Counted from the first letter of the stretch, positions 1 to 7,203 are shown. The stretch is 18,592 nucleotides of DNA from CAIOGI01 sp964631035 (GCA_964631035.1 CAZVVX010000012.1:1-18592), one strand, 5' to 3'. Numbers and translations are program-made. The notes: generated by a model from the sequence alone, not told the origin.

Positions 1-14
1 TTACTCAATTTTTA

Positions 15-23
15 TGCTACACT
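15..23 (+). promoter_or_regulatory. Extended -10 promoter of the M16 peptidase gene
   Basis: The sequence TGCTACACT is a TGN extended -10 followed by a TANANT hexamer (18-23). The start codon lies 9 bases after the hexamer, so transcription would begin only about 3 bases before ATG and the mRNA would be nearly leaderless. A -35 element, if any, lies outside the window. The same geometry recurs before the small gene at 13149. Confidence 0.45.
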
Positions 24-32
24 CATTCCATC

Positions 33-1304
33 ATGACTTTCAATAAGACAATACTAGAGAATGGCCTAAATGTTATTACCGTACCAATGAAGGATAATCC
101 TGCTGTGACTGTATTAGTTATGGTATCTACTGGTTCAAAATATGAGAATAAACAAACAAACGGTCTATCACATTTCCTTGAGCATATGGTTTTCAAGGGA
201 ACAGAGAAGAGACCAAAGTCTATTGATATTTCAAAAGAATTAGAATCAATTGGTGCGCAGTACAACGCTTTCACTTCTCAGGAATATACAGGATATTATG
301 CGAAAGTTAATCCAAAAGATCTAGATATAGCGCTAGATGTTGTATCTGATATTTATTTAAATCCACTTCTTGATTCAAATGAAATAGAAAAAGAGAAGGG
401 GGTAATAGTTGAAGAAATAAGGATGTATCAGGATATGCCGCATAGACATGTTCATAATCTGTTCATGGATCTAGTGTATGGTGATCAACCTGCAGGATGG
501 AATATTGCTGGTACTGAAGAGAATGTCAAAAATTTCACAAGAGAGGATTTTGTAAAATATCGCAATGAGCATTATGTTGCAGAAGCTACTACAGTAGTCG
601 TATCAGGTTCATTTGATGAGAATAATATACTAGAGAATATCGAGAAATATTTTTCTAATATTTCACCATCTAAGAAGGCGAATAAAGTTAAGGTTATAGA
701 ATCACAATCCAAACCCCAAGTTAGTTTGAAATTTAAAGAGACAGATCAAGCACATTTGGTATTGGGTGTAAGATCATTCGACATAAAAAGCAAATACGAA
801 TATGCACTTAGTGTACTATCTACGCTTCTCGGCAGGGGAATGAGCTCTAGATTATTTCAAAAGCTAAGAGAGGAGATGGGTGTAGGGTACTATGTTAATG
901 CAGGACATGATGCATATACAGATCATGGATTATTTACTATTTCTGCAGGTGTAGATACTAAGAGATTAGAAGAAGTATTGAAGGTTCTTTTGTCAGAATG
1001 CAAAAAAGTTATTACTGACACTATTTCTGAACAAGAATTAAAGAAAGTAAAAGACTATATTTGTGGATCTTTCATGCTGGGACTTGAGACTTCAGATGCA
1101 AGAGCAGAATATGTTGTGATAAATAATATATTAAAAGGTAAAATAGATTCTCCTGATGAGGAGATTAAAAAAATTCAAGGTGTAACAGTGGAAGAGGTAA
1201 AAGAAGTAGCAAGCAAAATCTTTGTGGACGAAGGTCTAAATTTGGCTATAATAGGTCCATATAAAGATAAGCAAGTATTTGAAAACCTCTTATCCTTTAA
1301 ATAA
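33..1304 (+). CDS. M16 family zinc metallopeptidase (processing-peptidase-like)
   Basis: A 423-residue protein of the pitrilysin/insulinase M16 family, similar in size to the bacterial homologues of mitochondrial processing peptidase. The inverted zinc motif HxxEH is present at residues 47-51 (HFLEH), and the downstream acidic ligand is expected at E127/E128 in GVIVEEI. The second half carries the family's SSRLFQKLREE...GYYV segment, which helps close the substrate chamber. No signal peptide is visible, so a cytoplasmic or unconventional location is likely. The catalytic residues are intact, so this is predicted to be an active beta-type subunit; no inactive partner is encoded nearby. The start at ATG 33 fits the family N-terminus (LENGLNVITV) and sits directly behind an extended -10. 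The stop is 1 base before metG, suggesting co-transcription. The natural substrate is unknown. Confidence 0.93.
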   Translation: MTFNKTILENGLNVITVPMKDNPAVTVLVMVSTGSKYENKQTNGLSHFLEHMVFKGTEKRPKSIDISKELESIGAQYNAFTSQEYTGYYAKVNPKDLDIALDVVSDIYLNPLLDSNEIEKEKGVIVEEIRMYQDMPHRHVHNLFMDLVYGDQPAGWNIAGTEENVKNFTREDFVKYRNEHYVAEATTVVVSGSFDENNILENIEKYFSNISPSKKANKVKVIESQSKPQVSLKFKETDQAHLVLGVRSFDIKSKYEYALSVLSTLLGRGMSSRLFQKLREEMGVGYYVNAGHDAYTDHGLFTISAGVDTKRLEEVLKVLLSECKKVITDTISEQELKKVKDYICGSFMLGLETSDARAEYVVINNILKGKIDSPDEEIKKIQGVTVEEVKEVASKIFVDEGLNLAIIGPYKDKQVFENLLSFK

Positions 1305-1305
1305 T

Positions 1306-2915
1306 ATGAAGAATTTCTATATTACAACCACATTACCATATGTTAATTCAGAGCCACACGTCGGTTTTGCTATGGAAATAATTCGTGCTGATGTAATTGC
1401 AAGAAATAAAAAGCTGAATGGTTATAATGTATTTTTTAATACTGGTACAGATGAGCACGGTGCTAAAATTCATAGGAATGCAGTATCACAAGGAATTGAT
1501 CCACAAAAATATGTTGATGATTTGTCTGTAAAATTTAAAGATTTGGTTCCATTGCTTGGAATTTCTCCTGATGTGAAGTTTATAAGAACAACAGATAGTC
1601 ATCATGTTACTGCTGCTCAAGAATTTTGGAAATTATGTGATAAAAATGGTTTTATTTATAAAAAGAATTACAAGATAAAATATTGCGTAGGTTGTGAATT
1701 AGAAAAGACCGAGAGTGAGCTTGTAGATGGCAAATGTCCAATTCATCCACTGATGATTATTGACGAAATAGAAGAGGAGAATTATTTCTTTAAATTTTCT
1801 GAATTTCAAAAGCCATTATTAGAGCTCTACTCTAATAATCCTACTCTAGTTGTTCCTTCATTTAGATTCAATGAGATCAAAGCTTTTGTTGAGAGAGGTC
1901 TACAAGATTTTAGTATTTCAAGATTAAAGAGCAAAATGCCTTGGGGTATAGAAGTTCCAAACAATCCTGATCATGTAATGTATGTTTGGTTCGATGCTTT
2001 AGTGAACTATATTTCTACGCTTGGCTGGCCAGAGGACAAGGAGAATTTCAATAAATTTTGGACCAATGCAGATAATGTAGTTCAATATTGTGGTAAGGAT
2101 AATCTGAGACAACAAAGTGCAATGTGGCAGGCAATGCTCATGGCAGCAGGACTTAAGAATACAAGACAAATTGTTATTGATGGATTCCTGACAGGGGATG
2201 GAGGTATTAAGATGAGTAAATCTCTCGGTAATGTAATAAATCCTGTTGATGTAGTTAAAGAATACGGAACAGATGCTTTGAGATATTATCTTCTGAGAGA
2301 AGCTAGTCCATTTGAAGATAGTCCATTTACATTGGAGAAATTCAAAGAAGCTTATAATTCNNNNNNNNNNNNNNNNNNNNNNNNNNNNNNNNNNNNNNNN
2401 NNNNNNNNNNNNNNNNNNNNNNNNNNNNNNNNNNNNNNNNNNNNNNNNNNNNNNNNNNNNGTCCATTTGAAGATAGTCCATTTACATTGGAGAAATTCAA
2501 AGAAGCTTATAATTCCGGACTTGCTAATGGCCTCGGTAATCTTGTGAGTAGAGTGATGAAAATGGCTACTTCTAATAATATTATTTTCAATTCTACGATA
2601 ATAAAACCAAATCTAGAGGATGATAAACATGAAGTAAAAAATGATGAATATATAAAAGAATTTAATTTAAAAGCTGCAATGGATAATATCTGGTCCATAA
2701 TTTCATATGCTGACATGACAATTCAGAAGAATGAACCGTTTAAAATGATAAAGACAAATAGAGAACAAGCAGTAATAGATATACAAGCTTTGTTGTATGA
2801 TTTGTTCGTTATCTCAAAATTATTATCTCCATTTCTACCTAGAACAGCAGAAATCATAAAAGATTGTGTATTAAATAATAAAATGCCAGATCAGCCATTG
2901 TTTTTAAGAAAGTAG
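1306..2915 (+). CDS. metG: Methionyl-tRNA synthetase, interrupted by an assembly gap
   Basis: Class I synthetase that charges tRNA-Met. Visible motifs are the HIGH-like PHVG at residues 17-20, the TGTDEHG segment, a single zinc knuckle (C127, C130, C144, H147, as in short MetG enzymes) and KMSKS at 302-306, followed by the alpha-helical anticodon-binding domain. The reading frame runs into 100 Ns at 2361-2460. The 55 bases before the gap (2306-2360) are repeated exactly after it (2461-2515). Removing the Ns and one copy (155 bases) leaves 1455 bases, an uninterrupted 484-residue enzyme with the family sequence AYNSGLANGLGNLVSR across the join. There is no C-terminal EMAP-II-like tRNA-binding domain. 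ATG 1306 is chosen, 1 base after the M16 stop, because the N-terminus MKNFYITTTLPYVN matches the family. An upstream TTG at 1279 would overlap the M16 gene. No Shine-Dalgarno is visible. Confidence 0.93.
2306..2515. repeat. 55-base exact duplication flanking the gap (assembly overlap)
   Basis: Bases 2306-2360 and 2461-2515 are identical over 55 positions and abut the N-run on both sides. This is the signature of two contigs sharing a terminal k-mer-length overlap and placed side by side by a scaffolder, not of a biological repeat. Collapsing them repairs metG. Confidence 0.95.
2361..2460. other. Scaffold gap of 100 Ns
   Basis: Exactly 100 unknown bases, the conventional placeholder for a gap of unknown size. 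The flanking 55-base identity and the restored metG frame imply that the true gap length is negative and nothing is missing. Confidence 0.97.
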
Positions 2916-3005
2916 TCTTAATATCTAGCTTGACTTTGTTTTTCTCTTGCAATACAATGATGTTACTGATGAGATGGTAGTGGTTGTAATACGAACCTAA
3001 GGCGG

Positions 3006-3032
3006 TCCTGCTTCGGCAGGATTTTGCTTTTT
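3006..3032 (+). terminator. Rho-independent terminator after metG
   Basis: The stem TCCTGC/GCAGGA is closed by a TTCG tetraloop and followed by a broken T tract (TTTTGCTTTTT). It lies about 90 bases after the metG stop and ends the M16-metG transcript. It faces the tRNA-like gene on the opposite strand; no T tract serves the minus-strand direction. Confidence 0.85.
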
Positions 3033-3055
3033 ATAGATTTAATGAATATAGATAA

Positions 3056-3125
3056 TGGGGCGGATGGGAATCGAACCCACAATTCATCACTGATGAGATG
3101 ATAAACAAAAGCCATTTTCCGCCCC
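3056..3125 (-). tRNA. tRNA-like gene, probable CAU anticodon, degenerate D-arm
   Basis: Read on the minus strand, the acceptor stem GGGGCGG pairs perfectly with CCGCCCC (discriminator A, no encoded CCA). The T-arm is GTGGG-TTCGATT-CCCAT and the variable region is GAATT. The anticodon stem ATCAT/GTGAT encloses the loop CTCATCA, placing CAU after U33. The 5' half is short: only 16 bases separate acceptor and anticodon stems, so the D-arm is at best AAA/TTT around a GG-containing loop. Total length is 70 including the discriminator. G1:C72 argues against an initiator tRNA, leaving elongator Met or Ile2 (lysidine-modified CAU). Position 37 is C, whereas CAU tRNAs normally carry a modified A there. 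It could be a divergent functional tRNA or a decayed copy. A well-formed promoter starts transcription almost exactly at its 5' end, which favours function. Confidence 0.65.
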
Positions 3126-3133
3126 TACAATTG

Positions 3134-3189
3134 ATACTAACAAATAGGGTATTAAGAAAAGCTTAAGAAGTTATTAAGATTTAATGAAG
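3134..3189 (-). promoter_or_regulatory. Promoter of the tRNA-like gene with 11-base direct-repeat box (copy 1)
   Basis: On the minus strand four hexamers follow each other with exactly 5 bases between them: CTTCAT (3184-3189), CTTAAT (3173-3178), CTTAAG (3162-3167) and CTTAAT (3151-3156). After a further 11 bases comes TAGTAT (3134-3139), a good -10, and 8 bases later the tRNA 5' end. The 22-base core 3148-3169 is shared, reverse-complemented, with copies at 4043-4064 and 13354-13375. Hexamer-N5-hexamer direct repeats just upstream of a -10 are typical of OmpR/PhoB-type response regulators (PhoB, CiaR). Phased T-tracts acting as an UP-like element are the alternative. No such regulator is encoded in this window. 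Confidence 0.6.
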
Positions 3190-3237
3190 ATTTGAGTTAT
3201 GAAATAAAAATTATAGTTAAGTCAAATGCTCAGATAA

Positions 3238-3243
3238 TATGAT
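3238..3243 (+). promoter_or_regulatory. -10 element before the TatD gene
   Basis: TATGAT lies 11 bases before the ATG at 3255, so the transcript would have a leader of only about 5 bases. The -35 region is poor (TTAAGT at 3217-3222 is too close), so this is a tentative call. Confidence 0.4.
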
Positions 3244-3254
3244 AAAATAGAAAA

Positions 3255-4028
3255 ATGAAATACATAGACATTCACTGTCATCTAAATTTGGAACAATTCA
3301 ATCTTGATTATAATGATGCGATTTTGCGTGCAAGAGAGAAGAATGTGGGAATGATTGTAGTTGGAACAAATTATCAAACATCACTTAAAGCAGTAAAAAT
3401 TGCAGAAGACAATCCAGATATATGGGCTACAATAGGACTTCATCCAACAGAAGTACCTTGTGAGCAATTTGACTATGATTTATATAAGAAATTAGCCCAG
3501 CACCCTAAGGTGGTAGGAATAGGCGAATGTGGATTTGACTATTTCCGACAAGGTTATGAGAATAAAAATAAGCAACAAGAGATTTTTGAAAAGCAAATAG
3601 CAATTGCAAATGAAGTTAAGAAGCCACTCATGTTACATCTGAGAAATGGATTACAATCAGGACAGAATGCTTATAGAGATGCAATAGAAATTATTAAAAA
3701 TCATGCAAAAGTTCATGGTGATGCACATTTTTTTGTTGGAAATTTGGAAGAGGGTAGGGATTTTATTGATCTTGGATTCAGACTTTCTTTTACAGGAGTA
3801 ATAACTTTTGTCAGAGATTATGATGAGGTCATAAAGAATGCTCCGATGAATATGATTCTTTCTGAGACGGATTCACCATATGTTGCACCAATACCATATA
3901 GAGGACAGAGGAATGAACCTGCGTATGTTATTGAGGTTGTAAATGCTATTTCTAGGATAAGGGGACAAACTATCGATAATACGGCCAATCATCTAGTTGA
4001 CAATGCAAAGAAACTATTTTCCATATAG
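3255..4028 (+). CDS. tatD: TatD-family metal-dependent hydrolase/DNase
   Basis: A 257-residue amidohydrolase-fold enzyme of the TatD family, which in characterised members is a Mg-dependent 3'-5' exonuclease or DNase. Metal-site signatures appear in order: HxH at residues 7-9 (IDIHCHL), the GLHP turn at 61-64, E91 in GECGFDYF, H128 in MLHLRNG, probably H158 in GDAHFFVGNLEEG, and D206 in ETDSPYVAP. The usual HCFSG sequence is altered to HFFVG. The length is normal for the family. It has no signal peptide, so it is cytoplasmic. The gene stands alone between the tRNA-like gene and the rpsF operon. In many bacteria a tatD homologue follows metG, as here, which is common genomic context rather than proof of a shared job. 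No Shine-Dalgarno precedes the ATG. Confidence 0.9.
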   Translation: MKYIDIHCHLNLEQFNLDYNDAILRAREKNVGMIVVGTNYQTSLKAVKIAEDNPDIWATIGLHPTEVPCEQFDYDLYKKLAQHPKVVGIGECGFDYFRQGYENKNKQQEIFEKQIAIANEVKKPLMLHLRNGLQSGQNAYRDAIEIIKNHAKVHGDAHFFVGNLEEGRDFIDLGFRLSFTGVITFVRDYDEVIKNAPMNMILSETDSPYVAPIPYRGQRNEPAYVIEVVNAISRIRGQTIDNTANHLVDNAKKLFSI

Positions 4029-4039
4029 TAATTTTGGCA

Positions 4040-4078
4040 CTTTTCTTAAGCTTTTCTTAATACCTACTTTGCTAAGCT
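4040..4078 (+). promoter_or_regulatory. 11-base direct-repeat box (copy 2) upstream of rpsF operon
   Basis: CTTAAG (4045-4050), 5 bases, CTTAAT (4056-4061), then 11 bases to a weak -10-like TAAGCT (4073-4078). Together with the C-rich flank, 27 bases from 4039 on are identical to copy 3 at 13350-13376. Its first downstream gene is rpsF, about 185 bases away. The spacing to the -10 position equals that of the other two copies, although the -10 itself is weak here. Confidence 0.5.
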
Positions 4079-4108
4079 GATTATGCCATTAACCATGGTA
4101 TTAAGTGT

Positions 4109-4135
4109 TTGCCTTTTTCTTTATAGCGTGATAAT
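4109..4135 (+). promoter_or_regulatory. rpsF: Possible proximal promoter of rpsF operon
   Basis: TTGCCT (4109-4114) and GATAAT (4130-4135) are separated by 15 bases, which is short for a sigma-70-type promoter. Initiation near 4142 would include the whole folded leader at 4168-4225 in the transcript. Confidence 0.35.
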
Positions 4136-4167
4136 CTGCCAATACGTGCAAATTATCAACTAAATAT

Positions 4168-4225
4168 GTGAACAGTCCTGACTCGCACGGGTCACGCTTC
4201 GCTATTTTGGGCGAATTACTGTCAC
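4168..4225 (+). ncRNA. rpsF: Structured rpsF mRNA leader (three-way junction), candidate autoregulatory element
   Basis: An outer stem pairs GTG plus ACAGT (4168-4176, one bulged A) with ACTGTCAC (4218-4225), 8 base pairs in all. Inside are two hairpins: TGACTC/GGGTCA with loop GCAC (4179-4194) and TTCGC/GCGAA with an 8-base loop (4198-4215). The region is much more GC-rich than its surroundings and ends 24 bases before the rpsF ATG. Bacterial rpsF leaders often carry an S6:S18-binding autoregulatory RNA. This one has the right place, but I cannot show that it matches that consensus. Confidence 0.55.
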
Positions 4226-4249
4226 TATTGTCCTTAGAGACATAAAACA

Positions 4250-4735
4250 ATGGAAAAAGTATTGAAGGATGATCAGGTACAAGTATATGAGATAGGTTAT
4301 TTACTTGTATCTACAATCCCTGAAGAGAAAGTAGCCACAGAAGTTGCTTCTCTAAAGGAAACCCTTACAAAAAAGGGAGCAGAGTTTATTGGTGAAGAAG
4401 CACCAGAATTAAGAACTTTGGCATATACTATGATAAAAAAGATGGGTACATCCAATCATAGATTTGATCAGGGTTATTTCGGATGGTTTAAGTTTGCTTT
4501 ACCAAAGAAAGATATAGTAAGTGTAAAGAAATCATTTGAGGAGAACAAGAATATGTTAAGAACTCTTGTCATTACAACAATAAGAGAGAATACATATCTT
4601 GGTAAGAAAGCTCCAGTTGCAGCTCTTGTAACAAAAGAAGAAGAGATTGCTGTAGTTGAATCTCCTGTTGATACTACTGTTTCTTCAGTAGAGGAAATGG
4701 ACAAAACTATTGATGACATGGTTAAAGAGGCGTAG
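4250..4735 (+). CDS. rpsF: 30S ribosomal protein S6
   Basis: S6 binds with S18 to the central domain of 16S rRNA in the small-subunit platform. The first 110 or so residues have the S6 ferredoxin-like pattern (YEIGYLLVSTIPEE at 13-26, then LRTLAYTMIKK and RTLVITTIRE). A roughly 45-residue acidic, Val/Thr/Glu-rich C-terminal tail makes the protein 161 residues, longer than the usual 95-135. The tail is low-complexity and may be disordered. It is first in an rpsF-ssb-rpsR operon, a very conserved arrangement. A folded leader precedes it, so expression may be controlled by feedback. No Shine-Dalgarno lies before ATG 4250. Confidence 0.93.
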   Translation: MEKVLKDDQVQVYEIGYLLVSTIPEEKVATEVASLKETLTKKGAEFIGEEAPELRTLAYTMIKKMGTSNHRFDQGYFGWFKFALPKKDIVSVKKSFEENKNMLRTLVITTIRENTYLGKKAPVAALVTKEEEIAVVESPVDTTVSSVEEMDKTIDDMVKEA

Positions 4736-4767
4736 AGGCAAATTATTAGCTTAACAACGCACTAAAT

Positions 4768-5220
4768 ATGTACTTAAACAAAGCAGTTATAATAGGTAAT
4801 CTTACTAGAGATCCAGAAATTAAAGCATTGCCTTCTGGTTCAAAGGTTTGTAGTTTTAGTCTAGCCACAAATAGAGTATGGAAAGACAAAAATGGTGCAA
4901 AACAAGAAAGTGTTGATTATCACAATATAGTTGTTTTTGGTAGACAGGCAGAGACTACAGCACAATATCTAAAGAAGGGTTCAAGTGCTTTAGTAGAAGG
5001 TAGATTGCAGACTAGATCATGGGATGGTCAAGATGGTCAGAAGAGATATAGAACTGAAATTGTTGCAGATAGGGTACAATTCGGTACAAGATCTAACAAT
5101 TCATCTTCAACAACAAAATCTGCACCATCAGATGAGGATACATCTCAGAAGGATGCGCCACCAGTAGATACGATAGATTATCCTGAGGAAGAGATAAATC
5201 CAGATGATATTCCATTTTAA
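4768..5220 (+). CDS. ssb: Single-stranded DNA-binding protein
   Basis: SSB coats single-stranded DNA in replication, recombination and repair, and recruits partners through its C-terminal tip. The N-terminal 105 or so residues form the OB fold (MYLNKAVIIGNLTRDPEIK, then VDYHNIVVFGRQAE and KGSSALVEGRLQTRSW). A Ser/Thr/Asp-rich linker follows and the acidic tip DDIPF closes the protein at 146-150, so the partner-binding tail is intact. At 150 residues it is slightly shorter than E. coli SSB. It lies 32 bases after rpsF and 22 bases before rpsR in the standard order. No Shine-Dalgarno is visible before ATG 4768. Confidence 0.96.
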   Translation: MYLNKAVIIGNLTRDPEIKALPSGSKVCSFSLATNRVWKDKNGAKQESVDYHNIVVFGRQAETTAQYLKKGSSALVEGRLQTRSWDGQDGQKRYRTEIVADRVQFGTRSNNSSSTTKSAPSDEDTSQKDAPPVDTIDYPEEEINPDDIPF

Positions 5221-5242
5221 TTATTAGATTTAAAACAATATT

Positions 5243-5446
5243 ATGAATAAACAGTGTTATTTCTCACAGAACAATATAAGAAATATAGACTATAAGGACA
5301 CAGAGATTCTAAAGAAATTTCTTAATCCACATGGTCGTATGATAAGTAGAAAGAAATCAGGTGTATGCGCAAGAAGTCAAAGACAGCTTGCTACAGCGAT
5401 TAAATACGCTAGATTCATGGGTCTACTTCCTTACGTTGCTAGATAA
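5243..5446 (+). CDS. rpsR: 30S ribosomal protein S18
   Basis: S18 pairs with S6 on the 16S platform. The 67-residue product carries the family core: IDYKD near the N-terminus, LKKFL-like helix, GRMISRKKSGVCARSQRQL, and the C-terminal IKYARFMGLLPYV. It is a little shorter than the 75-residue E. coli protein, with a reduced N-terminal extension. It is last in the operon. rplI (L9), which often follows rpsR, is absent and a terminator comes instead; reported L9 loss in many Candidate Phyla Radiation groups fits this. The start codon is preceded by AT-rich sequence without Shine-Dalgarno. Confidence 0.95.
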   Translation: MNKQCYFSQNNIRNIDYKDTEILKKFLNPHGRMISRKKSGVCARSQRQLATAIKYARFMGLLPYVAR

Positions 5447-5458
5447 TTAAATTATTTC

Positions 5459-5472
5459 TGGGCTTTAGCCCA
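5459..5472 (+). other. Small GC-rich hairpin after rpsR
   Basis: TGGGC-TTTA-GCCCA forms a compact 5-base-pair hairpin 12 bases after the rpsR stop. No T tract follows, so it is not a terminator. It may protect the 3' end of the mRNA or act as a pause. Confidence 0.4.
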
Positions 5473-5490
5473 CAAGATTGAGTAGGTAAA

Positions 5491-5527
5491 ACAAAAACAG
5501 CTTACGTTTACCGTATGCTGTTTTTGT
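5491..5527. terminator. Bidirectional terminator between rpsR and efp
   Basis: An 11-base-pair stem (ACAAAAACAGC with its complement at 5517-5527) is extended by TACG/CGTA after one mismatch. A-tracts on the left and T-tracts on the right let it work for the convergent rpsR (+) and efp (-) transcripts. Confidence 0.85.
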
Positions 5528-5536
5528 CTGTGTAAT

Positions 5537-6109
5537 TTATTTACCAACTCTTTCTCTATATTCTCCAGTCTCAGTATTTATCTTGATTATATCACCTTCA
5601 TTTACGAATAGTGGGGCATTGATTGTGGCACCAGTCTCAAGTGTTATAACCTTGTTACCACCAGTTGCACTGTCGCCCTTAATATTTGGTGGAGCTTCTG
5701 TAACCTTGAGTTCAACCATAGCAGGGAACTTGAAACCTGTAGTTTTGTCACCAAACATTAATTGAGAAATTATTGTGTTTGGTTTTAGGAATCTGATTTG
5801 CTGGCCTATTTGATCGGATTTGAAACTAAAACGATTGCTTGGCTGATCTGGAAGACAGAACCAGTATTCACCTTTATTCTCATAAAGATATTTGATCTCT
5901 CGGCTGTCTATCTCAGCTTCTTCCACCTTCTCTGAGACATGGAAAGAGTACTCAGTTACTTTACCTGTAATTAAATTTTTTAATTTTGTGGCATTTACTG
6001 GCTTTCTTTGTTGTTTGCGAAATACATGTGAAGATACAACCTCATATGGTTGACCATCTAAAACAATATACTTTCGCTCAACTACTTCATTATATTCAAG
6101 CATTGACAT
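5537..6109 (-). CDS. efp: Elongation factor P with non-canonical tip loop
   Basis: EF-P binds stalled ribosomes and helps peptide-bond formation at proline runs. The 190-residue length and the three beta domains fit: domain I with VLDGQPYEV near residue 16, domain II around 65-125, and domain III with IKGDSATGG...LETGATINAPLFVNEGDIIKINTETGEYRERV. The tip loop is unusual. Aligned to the E. coli protein, the PGKG loop is RKQQRKP at 31-37, with Gln34 where the modified lysine should be. It therefore cannot be modified by the known EpmA, EarP or DHS-type routes at that position. The gene starts 20 bases after recA and is almost certainly co-transcribed with it. It is the only gene in the window with a clear purine-rich ribosome-binding site, AAGGAA, 4 bases before ATG 6109 (an in-frame ATG two codons on is also possible). 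Confidence 0.94.
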   Translation of the reverse strand: MSMLEYNEVVERKYIVLDGQPYEVVSSHVFRKQQRKPVNATKLKNLITGKVTEYSFHVSEKVEEAEIDSREIKYLYENKGEYWFCLPDQPSNRFSFKSDQIGQQIRFLKPNTIISQLMFGDKTTGFKFPAMVELKVTEAPPNIKGDSATGGNKVITLETGATINAPLFVNEGDIIKINTETGEYRERVGK

Positions 6110-6129
6110 AGTTTCCTTATATTACACGA

Positions 6130-7203
6130 TTATTTTTCTTCTGCAAGTTTTGTTCTTATTTTACCTAGGATTTCTTCTCTTACAGATGTATTCTCTTTTA
6201 GGAATTGTCTAGTGGCATCATAGCCTCTTCCTAATTTCACATCTCCATAAGCATATGATGTGCCTGATTTTGATATTATAGACATTTTCTCTCCTAGGGC
6301 TATTATTTCACCTTCCTGAGATATTCCTTCATTATACATAAGGTCAAATTCAGTCTGTCTAAATGGGGCAGCAACTTTATTCTTTACAACTTTAACTCTT
6401 ACTCTTCCTCCCATTATTTCTTCACCTTTTTTAATCTGCGCTATTCTTCTAATATCAATTCTTACTGAAGTGTAGAATTTAAGGGCCTTACCTCCTGGGG
6501 TAGTTTCAGGATTACCAAACATGACACCTATCTGCATTCTTATTTGATTTATAAATATAACTACAGTTTTGGACTTTGCTACTATACTTGTTAGCTTTCT
6601 AAGTGCTTGGGACATTAGTCTTGCTTGTTTACCTACATGGTACGCTCCCATATCGCCCTCTATCTCATCTTTTGGGGTTAATGCTGCTACTGAGTCAATA
6701 ACTATTACATCCATTTTGCCTGAATGTACCAAACTTTCTACAATTCCCAATGCTTGCTCTCCTGTATCTGGTTGTGAGATTAATAATTCGTCTGTTTTTA
6801 CTCCTAGTCTTTTGGCATATTCTGGGTCCATTGCATGTTCTGCGTCTATGAATGCACATATGCCTCCTAATTTTTGTGCTTCAGCTACTACATGTAGAGA
6901 TAGGGTAGTCTTTCCAGATGATTCTGGACCAAATATTTCAATAATTCTTCCACGAGGCATACCGCCAATGCCCAATGCAGCATCTAATCCTATTGATCCT
7001 GTTGGAATAGCATTTACATTAACTTTAGGTTTCTCACCTAATTTCATTATTGACTCGTCTCCAAATTTAGATCGTATTGCGTCTATAGTTGATACTATAC
7101 TATCGGTTGGATCAACTTTCTTTGATGATTTTGATTCATCTTTGCTTGATAATTCAGCATTATCTGGTGCTTTGATTTTGTTTTCTTTTGTTTTTTTTGC
7201 CAT
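6130..7203 (-). CDS. recA: Recombinase RecA
   Basis: RecA forms filaments on single-stranded DNA and drives homologous pairing and the SOS response. The 357-residue product has a 30-residue Lys/Ser/Asp-rich N-terminal extension. The core follows: Walker A GPESSGKT at residues 92-99, Walker B VIVIDSVAAL, the GKQARLMSQALRKLT helix, the INQIRMQIGVMFGNPETTPGG loop L2 region (two pieces), and the RVRVKVVKNKVAAPF strand. The usual GDSHVG sequence is GAYHVG here. The strongly acidic C-terminal tail of E. coli RecA is absent; the protein stops at KLAEEK. It is first in a recA-efp transcript with an extended -10 promoter at 7246-7254. I saw no recognisable LexA operator. Confidence 0.97.
   Translation of the reverse strand: MAKKTKENKIKAPDNAELSSKDESKSSKKVDPTDSIVSTIDAIRSKFGDESIMKLGEKPKVNVNAIPTGSIGLDAALGIGGMPRGRIIEIFGPESSGKTTLSLHVVAEAQKLGGICAFIDAEHAMDPEYAKRLGVKTDELLISQPDTGEQALGIVESLVHSGKMDVIVIDSVAALTPKDEIEGDMGAYHVGKQARLMSQALRKLTSIVAKSKTVVIFINQIRMQIGVMFGNPETTPGGKALKFYTSVRIDIRRIAQIKKGEEIMGGRVRVKVVKNKVAAPFRQTEFDLMYNEGISQEGEIIALGEKMSIISKSGTSYAYGDVKLGRGYDATRQFLKENTSVREEILGKIRTKLAEEK

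Noticed and set aside
1279..1305. Upstream TTG start extending MetG by 9 residues
   Set aside because: It would overlap the M16 gene and add MKTSYPLNN, which is foreign to the family. ATG 1306 gives the conserved N-terminus.
2965..2995. Hammerhead ribozyme core (CTGATGAG ... CGAAC)
   Set aside because: The required GAAA is GAAC and the bases between do not form a stem II. The second CTGATGAG copy is inside the tRNA-like gene.
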